Shown one piece after another: positions 47,142 through 57,318 of a stretch of 64,000 nt of DNA. The position numbers were made by a program, and so were the translations under genes. This stretch comes from Armillaria gallica (taxonomy: Eukaryota > Basidiomycota > Agaricomycetes > Agaricales > Physalacriaceae): NCBI GenBank assembly GCA_037576215.1, contig JBANDB010000011.1, forward strand, positions 2,666,001-2,730,000. Reading direction: 5' to 3'. The notes under the pieces were generated by a model. It was not told the origin of the DNA and did not search any database. It saw only the letters and a program-made list of their open reading frames with translations. Numbering within the stretch: position 1 is the first letter of the stretch; every line of letters starts with the position of its first letter.

Positions 47142-48414
47142 ATGGCCCCTCTCGCTGGTAGGCCTCCCTATGCCACGGACGAGCCAGATTCGTTCTACGA
47201 GACTCCGCAGCCTCAGCGCAGGATGCGTCAGCCCCAGCCTGCAAATCCGAATAATAGGTCTTCAGCGTACGACGTGTACGTACAGACCGACTTTTTGCCG
47301 AAAAACTGTTATTGATCTGGATTTGCAGGTATGATAACTATCTCGACAAGAAACGTCATTCCGGCACTGGCGCACTTGGGATGGGATTTCTGAACGGTTC
47401 CATGGACGACGATGATGATGACGACGATGAAGATTACCGTAAGCCTGTACCAGCAGCGGAATCACGTCAAGCGGGACCATTGCCTTCGAAGCATGCTGCC
47501 TTGGCAGCAGCGACAGCGTCAAATGGAAATCGAAAGGGATCACCGTCACCACCTCCACAATATATAGCCTCGCCTCGCCCTGGTTACGTTGCTCCCATTG
47601 CTACTCTCAATAACCTGTCACGACCACAGCCTGCCGCTGCCCCTGCTCGTCAACAGCAGCCCCTCCAGATTAACGTCAACCCTAACCCCCCTCAAGGCCA
47701 CAATCCTTTTATCCTTCCCCACAACGCGATCTCCTCTTCGTCTGTTCCCAGTACACCGCATCCCCTCCAGCCTCCCATGACCCCAATCACACCCGTCTTC
47801 GCTCGCCCCGCCAAGGGCGTGGATATCAAGTTCAGGGATGAAAAGCCTATCATGCGCGGAAACAGTGAAGGGGTGACGTTGCCGAAGAGAGGAGAGCGAG
47901 GCGACGACTTTTGGCGTCGTTTCAGTGTCATTGCCAAAGACGAGAACAGGAAGTCCTCAAGGTATGCCTCTTTACATTGCTTATTTCTTTCTATTCACGC
48001 TGCTCGTTGTAGTTCCTGGCTCAAGAAGACGCAGAACGGTACGACACGTTTATCTCGATGGGTATGGATTGTTGGAATGCTTTTGGCCATCGTACGTCCT
48101 GTCCTTGGTTACGGTCTCGTTCATATCAATGATGGGGTTTTCGACAGTGCGCAGCGGCAGCTATCGGTCTTGGTGTGTGGCTATCGCATAACAGCGCATC
48201 GCACCAGCAACCTGCCGTTATCGGAGGGTCTGCTGACAATGCTGCTACTGAAACCATTGCGGACACGAGCGCCGTTGGAAAGGGCACCGCGAGTGTTGCC
48301 ACCAGTTTACACGTCTCACCAACGAACACCGTAGCTAGACGGTTCGTTGAGCCGAGGTACACAAGCAGTCCCTCACGGCGAGAGCATCGGCGTAGAGTGA
48401 AACACCTGCATTGA
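47142..48414 (+). CDS. single-pass membrane protein of unknown function
   Basis: Exons 47142-47275, 47329-47961, 48013-48091 and 48148-48414 join in phase to 370 residues. About 270 N-terminal residues are Pro/Gln/Ser-rich and presumably cytosolic, with an Asp run (MDDDDDDDDEDYRK). Next to the membrane is a short basic block (RGERGDDFWRRFSVIAKDEN), then one transmembrane helix (WVWIVGMLLAICAAAAIGLG) interrupted by the third intron. The 85-residue outer tail is Ser/Thr/Ala-rich and ends in a basic cluster (RREHRRRVKHLH). No enzyme motif. The DDFWRRFSVIAK block before the helix is the most protein-like part and may define a basidiomycete family. Function unknown. Confidence 0.8.
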
Positions 48415-49057
48415 GGTGAGACTTGAATCATGAAGTAGGGGATCTGGTATTGAATGACGCTTTTCTGCAGCTCCCTTTCATACAGAAGGCATCCTGTCGA
48501 GTAAGAAAGGACAAAACATTTACAACTGCACTCGCTCTATCTGCAATAACTTATACATACTTGCCTTTGATCACACATCTCCTACCCGCACTGATTCGAC
48601 CCTTTCCTAATACCCGTGGGATAACCATTGGCCACTATGGCTTCCCGTCCGCTCATTCCCCGTTGTACACTCAGCGTCCATCGCTGTGTCGCAGCGCGTG
48701 TATTTATTGGTCCCCCATCAATTCTGACGACCTGGTTTTCATAGATACCCTTCATCTGTTGCACGTTTTCGATGTACAAGTTTGATTTACCGCTTCATCT
48801 TGGTCTTGTTATGCACATAGGAATTTAAATACTGAAAAAATTCTTCGCGCAAGGGTGTGCTCTACCGCTGCTCATTCAATACTTTGGAAAGTCGTGTATT
48901 TGCGTTTTAACCTTGGACCTTAGTAGGCCCTACCTTAGTAACGTTCGGAGCAATGGGATCCTATTTCTGTAATCTGTCGTGAACCCTGCCAGATTGACCC
49001 AAAACGGGATAGTCCATTTTTCTTCTCAACCTCCATTCCCAGATCTCGACCCTTGCC
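48415..49057. other. intergenic region, no gene seen
   Basis: About 640 bases between two plus-strand genes: the 3' end of the membrane protein and the CET1 promoter. A 120-codon plus frame (48423-48785) has no domain. Confidence 0.5.
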
Positions 49058-50159
49058 ATGTACTCATCTGGATCCCCCCCTCATAAACGTGCACGACGTG
49101 ATTCTGGCTCGGGTGCGAATGGGAGCGCGTCTTCATCACTACCGCCGCTGTCTCTCTCCATCCTCGGCGTTGAGCCTCTGGATGAATTCATCAAGGAAAT
49201 AGCAGACTTTATTCATCATATGATCGTGACGAGACCGAACATACCTGGAAATGTTGAGGTGGAGGCCAAAGTTGGGGTGTTGCGGGACAACGACCGAGGC
49301 GCACGGCTCATGCTGCCTGTGCTGGTCGAGACCAGTATGTGATGCTCTCCTGCGGTCGCTTACCGTTTTTCATTTCGTTGCCTGCAGTCCTCGCACCTGA
49401 TTCTGTGGACTGTCGATTCGAATCTAACATGACTGCGGTGCGATCCTACTAAATGGCGCTAGGTATTCATTCTTATGTGGACTCTGAACTTAGCATCAGC
49501 ACAAGCACTACAATACACTTCTCAATAACCTGAAAATTTCTACTGCGACGGGCGCCGCAATGGATTACCACCATCTATATTACGTTGATACGTTCTACAC
49601 GGGGGACAACAAGGAAAAAATCCGCGTCACCCGCGATGAAAAGACAGGAAGTGTCGTAGAATGCATACGGAAAATCAAGCTTGGAACGCTCAATATCTAC
49701 AGCCCTAAGCGTGCGGCGGATTGGAGGGTAACGGTGAATCTGGAGGTGCCGGGTGAGTGCGCGAAATGTGTCAACTGAAGAAGTCTGAAATTTGCTAGGG
49801 ACACAGAACCACATCCGGTAGGATCCTCAACGATGACCAGGCGGAAAGACCGGATGAACTACACCCATGAGGAGTTCGCCATTGACCTGACACAGGTCAC
49901 AAAATCGAGTGCCTCTGGACCGGTGAGAAAATTTCTCTCTTTTCTTATCTGCTGCCTCATTGTTTCTTAGCCAGAGATCCTGCACGAACTCGAGCTCGAG
50001 ATCGCCCGCTCAGAGCTTTTACTTTCAGCGGCTGCCCACCGTGGGGACCCCAATGTTTCGGAATCAGAAAGGTTCGCGTTCGACGAGCTCATACGGGCGT
50101 TTGTCAATAATGCAAGGATATTGGTCCGGAATTCTATGGTAACCGACGGGTGGCATTAA
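49058..50159 (+). CDS. CET1: mRNA 5'-triphosphatase, capping enzyme beta subunit
   Basis: Metal-dependent tunnel (TTM) phosphatase that removes the gamma phosphate from nascent mRNA before guanylylation; specific to fungi and some protists. Exons 49058-49334, 49388-49437, 49500-49752, 49807-49922 and 49971-50159 join in phase to 294 residues. The core begins with VEVEAKVGVL (metal-binding Glu pair). Then come IRVTRDEKTG, ECIRKIKLGTLNIYSPKRA and DWRVTVNLEVP, and RRKDRMNYTHEEFAIDLTQV near the end. The closing ELELEIARSELL is the second Glu-rich strand. The N-terminal 45 residues are Ser/Gly-rich. The third intron's acceptor needed care: only the site at 49806 keeps the frame. Confidence 0.92.
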
Positions 50160-50267
50160 CGCTAGGAGTACAGTCTGCGATACATAGTAGTATACAGAAT
50201 TCATTCGTGGATTAAATTAGTCAAACCAAGGAGCCGAATAATTTAGAGAAAGAGACGCAGCGATGTA

Positions 50268-51924
50268 TCACAGCCCTCCAACCTCAACCATATCACCATC
50301 CTCCACATCGGCTTCTCCAATTACAACCTCGTTGCCCATCTTGTCCCCTTCGATGTATATCCGGGGATCCTTAGGTTGTACCCCTCGTTTCTTTTGTGTG
50401 CTCGAAGTACTTCCGCTCATGACCGCAGGGTACTCATCAGCCAATCCAGCCTTCTTCAAAAAAGCCCTGACTATTGCACCACATGTCGTTGTAGGTCTAA
50501 CCACAAGTACTATGTCTTGGGTCGTCTTCTTTGAACGGAGAGTAAGTTTGAGCTTCTCTCCGTCGTCTTCCTCCTTATCTGTATCAGGTACTGCAGGAGG
50601 AGCCGTGAAGAAGGAATCTGGTTCATCATCATCCGACGCGATATCCATACCACCGTCTGCACCGTCTGTGTCCGAAGAGATTACAATCGCGTTGGGGTTT
50701 ACCGGTACCGGGAGTGGCTTAGCAGCTCTGAACTTCGATGAACGCATATATTCGTATGTTGTCTTATTGCAAGCGACTATTATTGTAGTCAGTATCGGGG
50801 TAAGGGTTGCAAAACGAAAGTCCTACCGAATTCTGCGGAGCTCCAGATGCTCAAAGTGTTCGGAGTAACGGATGGGAAGAACCTCCCGTTCTGATATGTC
50901 ATGATAAGATTATCCGTCAAAATGTTCTGGGTCTCTGCTATAGCCTCGAAAAGTTCGCGGAAGGTTTCGCTCTGGACATGAGGGTGAGTACACAGAAAAG
51001 TCAATAATGCGACAGGAATTTTACCCTATTCATTTGAAAGACTTCAACCTTGGATAGGGCACCTTGATTCTCCGGGTGAGGTTGCCATCTGACGGTAATT
51101 TCGACTACAGCACTGGCACCAGAACCTTCTGACGTGATTTGCGAGGCCGAGAAGCTGGCCTTAGAACGCCGGGCTATGCTGGCAAGCTCGGGGTCAAGTA
51201 TGATAGTGTCTGTAGAAGCATCCAAATCATCGTCGTCAAATAGAGTAGGTGAGGCAGGTCGCGGCGGGGGAGCAAGAGCCTGCCTGAATCATCATGAGCA
51301 AAATAGAAAGCGGAATAAATCAAGGAAAGACCGACCGAATGACGTTCCGTGCATTCTGTAATTGCTGGATAGGTATCGCAGGGGGAGGCGTGATGGATCG
51401 TGACCGACTTCGTTGACGGTCTGCGCGCTTCCGCTTGAGCGTTCCAGGACTGTCGTCGATACCTCGCTGCGCTGAATCGTCATCGAGGCCTGCGTCACCG
51501 TCAGATGCATCCTCCGAGAGAAGTCTATCGATCTGTCAAAATTACGCGTAAGGGGGAATTTGAGGACACTAACCTCAATAGATTCTTATCCCTCTGCCAA
51601 CGAGGTACAGCATCATTAGTCGCCTTTTTCTTTTGCTTTCGACGCTGTGGTGACGCGTCTTCACCGCGATCGCTATCTGGTGATCTGCTCCTCGCTTTCT
51701 TCTCTGCGAAATATTTAATGGAATAGAGACGCAGTTGAAGCTGACACGCCTTTGTTTTTCTCCTCCAGCTTTCGCCATGCATTCATGTCCCTCGAGCGGT
51801 TACGCATGAACATTTCATCATTGTCTTTGACGACGAACTCTGATAGCTTTGGTATTGAAGAGGATGAGGAGCTTGCTTCGGCATTCTTCTGCTTGACAAT
51901 GGGTCGGGGCCTGGGGCGGGACAT
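50268..51924 (-). CDS. RAD60/ESC2/NIP45-type SUMO-like domain protein
   Basis: Nuclear genome-stability factor of the family that mimics SUMO and works with the SMC5/6 and SUMO pathway. Exons, complement of 51748-51924, 51574-51701, 51336-51524, 51025-51283, 50827-50971 and 50268-50776, join in phase to 468 residues. The N-terminus is Arg/Ser-rich with nuclear-signal-like KKARSRSPDSDRG and KRKRADRQRSR. Residues about 200-300 hold a first ubiquitin-like region (VEITVRWQPHP, ETFRELFEAIAE). The C-terminal 90 residues hold a clearer second one: KLKLTLRSKKTTQDIVLVV, TTTCGAIVRAFLKKAG and the ending DVEDGDMVEVGGL. Two SUMO-like domains in series are the RAD60/ESC2 layout. It shares a short divergent promoter with the GCFC gene. 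Confidence 0.85.
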
Positions 51925-52026
51925 CGTTCTCGGGAAGTAGTAGATCGTGGGAAATTCACGGTTTCGATGTCATGTCACGTGGACCTTGTACCTTTTGCTT
52001 CTTGACGCTCACTCTTTGGCATCTCT
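51925..52026. promoter_or_regulatory. 102 bp bidirectional promoter (RAD60-like / GCFC)
   Basis: Only 102 bases lie between the two divergent ATGs. It contains GTCACGTGG at about 51975-51983, an E-box-like CACGTG core. Transcription start sites must fall within or next to this interval. Confidence 0.6.
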
Positions 52027-54793
52027 ATGTTCAGCAAACGCGTAAAATCGAAACCTTCGCAGCGCTTGAGACAAGCTTCCCCCGAAGACGATACCACCGA
52101 TGGTGCTACAGTAAAAGGAGACGATTCTCCCAGTACATTGGTAACGAAACTCAAGAAGAAATCCAAACCGAAGTCGCGACTCAGTTTTGGCGGCTCTGAC
52201 CATGAGGTTCGCGTTATCAATTCCTCTCAGAATACAATGCTAATTTTGGCAAGGAAGCAGGGTGATGAAGAAGTTTTTCAATTGAAAAAGTCCAAGCTCA
52301 GCAAGAAGTTGACGCTTGCAAAACATTCAGCGTATGTTCTTCCACCGACTGTTCATACCTCTGCTTATGCTTTTCTTGCAGAGACATACTTCCCAACCTC
52401 GACCAGGCCACTATCTCACCGAACCGCGGACCAAAGTACGACCAAGCCTATCTCAATGAGCTTAAAGCAAGCAACCGGCGAGCCCCAGCCCCAGATCCAT
52501 ATGATGCAGACATGTCGATGGACATATCTATGGATGCGGGCGACCTGTCCATGCAAGTTGTAGAGGATGTTGATGCAATTAGTACGTCTTGCCCGTTCCC
52601 AACTGAACATTTTTAACCTGTACTTATCGTCAGTGGAAACCAGTATACCATCTGAGTCATCTATCAAGGTAGCCAAGGAGCGTCGGGGCCGACTCAGAAC
52701 TACCGATGCATCTGGGCAAGAAGATTTCATTTCTCTATCCTTGACACAGCGGACCGAAGATCAGGGACCGCATCCTGAAAGTCGACTGATGAGAGAAGAT
52801 GATGAACTTGGGGAAGGGGATGACGGTAAGCACATTTGTTCGATTTATTTGGCTACTGCTAACGAGTATCAGAATTCGCGGAATACACAAGTGCACAAGA
52901 AAGAATTGCTCTTGGCAAAAAATCGCGGAAAGTGGAGGCTAGCAAGCGTCGAGATGCTATGAAGGAAATGATCGCTGATGCGTCTGTACTGTCTAATTCA
53001 ATCCTTATTCTATCCTGACTATTGTTCCAGCGAAGAAGAAGATGAAGAAACGATGGAATGGGAACAGGCGCAACTCCGCCGGGGAGGAACGATACCGTCA
53101 GATCCCTCTCCGTCTTCCTCAAAAGTTAAACAAACATATAAAGCAGCTTCAAGTAAGTCGGTTCGACTTTGACGTAGTTCTTCAAGCTCATCTTGTGTAG
53201 TTCCGGCTATGACTGCTGTACCAACACTTGGTCCTGCCTTAAATCGTCTGACGCAGCAACTAACTCAGTTAACAACTTCTCATGCTACAAATACTACTGC
53301 TTTGAATTCTCTCGCGCAGGAGAGGGGAGAACTTGACGATAGGGAGACAGAAATGCGTGATATGGTCGGGAAAGCTGAAGAGAAGAGGGCTTGGTTCAGT
53401 TCCTTCAAGGAATGGATAGAAGGTGTTGCTGGCTTTCTTGACGAAAAAGTATGTCGACGCGTTTTCCGGAATTAAAGATCCTCTAACCCGTTTAATCTTC
53501 AGTATCCCCTGCTGGAGAAATTGGAGGAAGAACATTTGTCACTAGTACAAGAAAGGAGCGACATGGTCAAGAAACGCAGGACACAGGACGACGAAGATGA
53601 CCTTTCAAGCTTCTTAGGGAAACTTCCTCTACCCGCCGAAGCAGAGGAGACGGATGATCTCGGCAGAGCTGTACCATTCCCACATTCAGCTGCGCAGAAG
53701 GCGCTTCTTCGACGTGCCGCACGCATCGCCAGGAGACGACAGCGCCAGAACAACGAAGAAGCCGAAGAAGGATACTCAACGGACTCGGAGCTTTCGCCCT
53801 CAGATGAACAAGCGTACTCCGCGGCCGTAGAGTTTCTGGCCACAAAGACGAAAGAAGTTCTCTCTGATGTTCGGGCTCCAGAGTTCCGCGACCCTGGTAA
53901 AGGCAGATGGAGTGCGTGGCGGGAACAATATACAGATAGTTATGTCAATGCCTATGGTGGGCTAGGAGTGGTCAGCGTATGGGAGTTCTGGGCGAGGTTG
54001 GAGTGCGTGGGGTGGAATTGCATAGAGGTATGCCGACGCTCAACGTTCACAAATCTTACTCATCCTTTTGGGTAGGAGCCCCGAAGCTTGGATTCTTTTC
54101 CCTGGTATAAAGGCTTGTACGAGTATTCACGGCCAAATGATACTGAAGGCGGCGAGTCAGAACTAGGACCAGACGGTGACCTGGTGGCATCGATGATTAC
54201 GACAGCCATCTTACCTAGAATGTGCAAGCTCTTGGAAGGTGGAGCCTTGGACGTCTATTCGGCCGGAGACATCAGACGAATGGTCAATATAACTGAAGAA
54301 GTTGAGGCAAGCATCGAACCAGGGAACACCAAAGTCCATGTAAGTGTTTGATCATAACATCCAGGCGCTTTGATTGAATTCTTGAACTAGATGCTCTTCA
54401 AAACAATGTTGACTCTGTTTGACAACGCCATCGCGGAGACCGAGGCTCTCCTTTCGAAATATAGGTCTTTGAACCAGACCGCAATGTCCTTCAACCCAGA
54501 ATCGATACCGGCGCGCAGGAGGTTCCTTGCAAGACGAATTAAACTTCTACAGAATCTCTCGCGGTGGAGAAGGTTTACTGGTGAACGATATGGGATTGGA
54601 CAGTCTATTACGAGGCTCGTTGATGGCACGCTGCTACCTGTTGCAGAAGAGGGTTGGGACGTTGGTGGAGAAGAACTCATGCACAAGGTCAGATTGAGTG
54701 TTTACGACCGTCCCTCTTCTTACACCATTACACCAGGTGTCCAAATTGTTGCCGGATGAACTATCGAGAAACATCAAGAATCGCCTGAGATGA
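52027..54793 (+). CDS. GCFC-domain protein (PAXBP1/GCF-like, splicing-associated)
   Basis: Nuclear protein of the GC-rich-sequence-binding-factor family, whose members work in spliceosome disassembly or splicing. Eleven exons join in phase to 754 residues: 52027-52206, 52261-52331, 52382-52581, 52634-52825, 52873-52981, 53031-53152, 53201-53448, 53503-54027, 54076-54339, 54391-54687 and 54737-54793. A basic Ser-rich N-terminus leads to EEDEETMEWEQAQLRRGG (a family signature), then a coiled coil with LNSLAQERGELDDRETEMRD. The GCFC domain covers about residues 450-754 (WREQYTDSYVNAYGGLGVVS, WARLECVGWN, SFPWYKGLYEY). The last intron (54688-54736) must be removed to give the ending SRNIKNRLR; reading through would stop early at 54759. 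Confidence 0.88.
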
Positions 54794-55160
54794 GTGTTCA
54801 AGTGTATCTTGTACTTTGATATCTGTATAATGGTCATCTGGGTTTAACCACGAAGTTTCTATAGCTGGTAGATTCGAGGATATTCGTATTCCGCGGGATG
54901 ACGGTGCCATGGCCCATGGTTATTCTACACCGCCATCTCCAGAATGCCTCGGCATATTGAATTGAAGCACTCATGACCCGCATGACAAAGTTCTGGTCGT
55001 GCGAGGCTCGTTCCGCTGTCGAACAAGTAATTGTATCGTTTTCGCTTGAATAGCTATATTGTATCACAGCATGACGTCAATTGATGGACAGGGTTACTAT
55101 CGATGATCACGCAGCGTTCGTTTCCTTTGCTTTTGTCTTTCAACCCTACTTGCACCGTTG
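54794..55160. other. intergenic region, no gene seen
   Basis: About 370 bases between two plus-strand genes. Short minus frames (54634-54837, 54834-55067) have no domain. Presumably the 3' end of the GCFC gene and the gelsolin promoter. Confidence 0.5.
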
Positions 55161-56488
55161 ATGGCTCACCTAACCAAACCGCCGAAATATGATATCAGTG
55201 ATTCTAACATCGCGCTCTTAGGCTCCGACGTATGTCATTTTGTCAAGAATATTTGAAGTTCATCACGTAGTAACCCACAATGCTTCAGTTGGAGAAACGC
55301 GTCCGAGAGCATGCTGGTGATACAGAGCCCGCATGGAAGAGCGCAGGAGCGAAACCGGGCGCCGAAGTATGGAGGATTGAACAATTCCAAATCATTCCCA
55401 GAGAAGTCAATGGTGAATTCTATGATGGTGATTCATATATTGTGCTGCATGTAAGTGTGAGCGACTGCTGGAAGTATGGCACCCTCATTCCTTGATCCAG
55501 ACTTACAAAAAGAACCCCGATTCCGAAACTTTGTCATACGATCTTCACTTTTGGCTTGGGGAGGAAACATCTCAAGATGAAGCTGGCACAGCGGCATACA
55601 AGACCGTCGAATTAGACGACTGTGAGTATATCCAATCAATAAAACTATACTTCTAGAGTAACTTTTTGACAGACCTACATGGTGTACCTGTCCAATACCG
55701 TGAAGTCCAAGGTTACGAATCATCCCGTTTTCTCTCCTACTTTCGTCATTTTGTTTGTCTCCATGGGGGAATAGAAAGTGGCTTCCGACACATCATCGAC
55801 CCGCCTTCCCTAGACTTACGAATCTTATATCATATATCTTTCACTTCGGAGAACAATCTGGTTATTCGCCAAGTCCCCGCTCATTCATCTAGTCTTATTC
55901 AAGGCGACGTGTATGTTCTTGACAGGGGGACAAAAGTGTGGCAGTTCAACACCAAGGACAGCGTCGGGAAAGAAAAGTTCAGGGCAGCGGAATTCGTTAG
56001 GGAGATAGTCAACAAGAGGGAAGGACAGGCCACGCTTACGGTATATGGTATTTGAGTTCTCTTACCACACGTTTATCAAACACTAAAAGGGCCTTGCAGA
56101 TGAGGGTGCCTCGGGTGCCGGTATATTCCTGAACGAATTTGGAGAAGGGACGACGCTCCGGCAATCTGGTCCTAGCGGAGGTGGCCCTCGAGCATTATTC
56201 AGATTATCGGACGCGTCCGGTTCCGTCACATTTGAAGGCGTCAAACCACCTACATCAGCGTCACTGTCTTCATCGGACGCATTTCTGCTAGATGATTCTT
56301 ATGATTCTCATCATCCAGCGGTCTATGTTTGGATTGGAAAATCTGCGTCGCTGGCTGAACGAAAGTTAGCCCCTCAATACGCGCAAAGATATCTTCACCA
56401 AAGGCGTTTATCGGCGGCTCGTGTGCCCATTATTAAGATGAGAGAGGGAGAGGAGACTGAAACGTTTCTCGGCGCTGTAAGAGCTTGA
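55161..56488 (+). CDS. gelsolin/severin-like actin-binding protein
   Basis: Ca2+-regulated actin-severing or capping protein of three gelsolin repeats. Exons 55161-55229, 55289-55450, 55501-55621, 55673-56047 and 56100-56488 join in phase to 371 residues. The first exon ([20 protein letters not shown]) precedes the family block [20 protein letters not shown]. Repeat 1 has [15 protein letters not shown] and [13 protein letters not shown]. Repeat 2 is present at about residues 150-235 with [17 protein letters not shown]. Repeat 3 is shorter ([17 protein letters not shown]). The Asp/Glu of the usual Ca2+ sites are present in repeat 1. Length fits severin, fragmin or CapG (about 350-380) and is half of full gelsolin. 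The first intron carries the ATG CTT at 55280 that an ORF finder would take as start; the spliced start at 55161 is better. Confidence 0.92.
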
Positions 56489-57318
56489 ACTTGTATATGT
56501 CATTTCGACCGACTTGCCGAAATACAAAGTTTGTTGATCCCCAGAACTGCGTTTCTAGAACCTGAATAATTTCGCCCCAATTCAGGTGCCAAAAACATTG
56601 ATCTTCCTGGTGTGAGTACTCAAATACATGAATTGTCGACAAACACTATGAACATACAAGTAAAGAGGAAATGTCATCCTTCTGAAAACAAGTCAAATAT
56701 GCACATAAAATCCGACGTCGTGATGAGGACATGGGAAGGTGTCCTAGAAAATGAAGATCAGGTGAACTATAAATACAATACATAGCAAGAGCGTCTTGCG
56801 CAAATAACGGCGCAGGATAGAGCCGAATATGTCGGTCCCTGTCCCTGCGAGCTCCTCCCTCGGGAGGGTACCGTTCCACCAAAAAAAAAAAGTCAAATAC
56901 GCACGCAAGATCGTGCTGAATAACATGAAGACCAGGAGTGGTAGAATGAGTACTATTGTTTCAAGTTTCAGCGTCTCTCAGGTTCCTTCAAACTCGATCT
57001 GCATAAGAAGGGGCTTAGGTGGTTGAACAGTACCCATTGAACCCGGCCCTCCGTTAATGTCATCGATGCCGCGACTGAACTTGAGAGGTGTCCTGCCACT
57101 TTTCAGTCAAAGCGACGGGGATAATAGCAAAGATACGATTCTGGTTGGGAGATGTCGAGGAAACTCAGGAAAGAATGCCAGAGACTGGAAACTGTCGCCA
57201 TGGGCTCGATCAGAGAATAGAAGTTGCCAAAGATGGTCACAGATACTAGAATCAAATTACATGTATTTAGCTAAGCGATAGCAAGGATACCATAGAGGCA
57301 AGATCGACAGCAGAGGTA
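56489..57318. other. intergenic region, no gene supported
   Basis: Lies between the 3' ends of the gelsolin (+) and the first kinase gene (-). Two 65-80 codon frames per strand without domains, and an A-tract at 56880-56891. Confidence 0.45.

Noticed and set aside
54688..54759. GCFC protein ending at the stop at 54759
   Set aside because: Removing the intron 54688-54736 gives a better C-terminus ending at 54793. The read-through part has no family likeness.
55280..55495. ORF starting at the ATG at 55280 as the gelsolin start
   Set aside because: That ATG lies in the first intron. The upstream exon 55161-55229 joins in frame at 55289 and supplies the family N-terminus.
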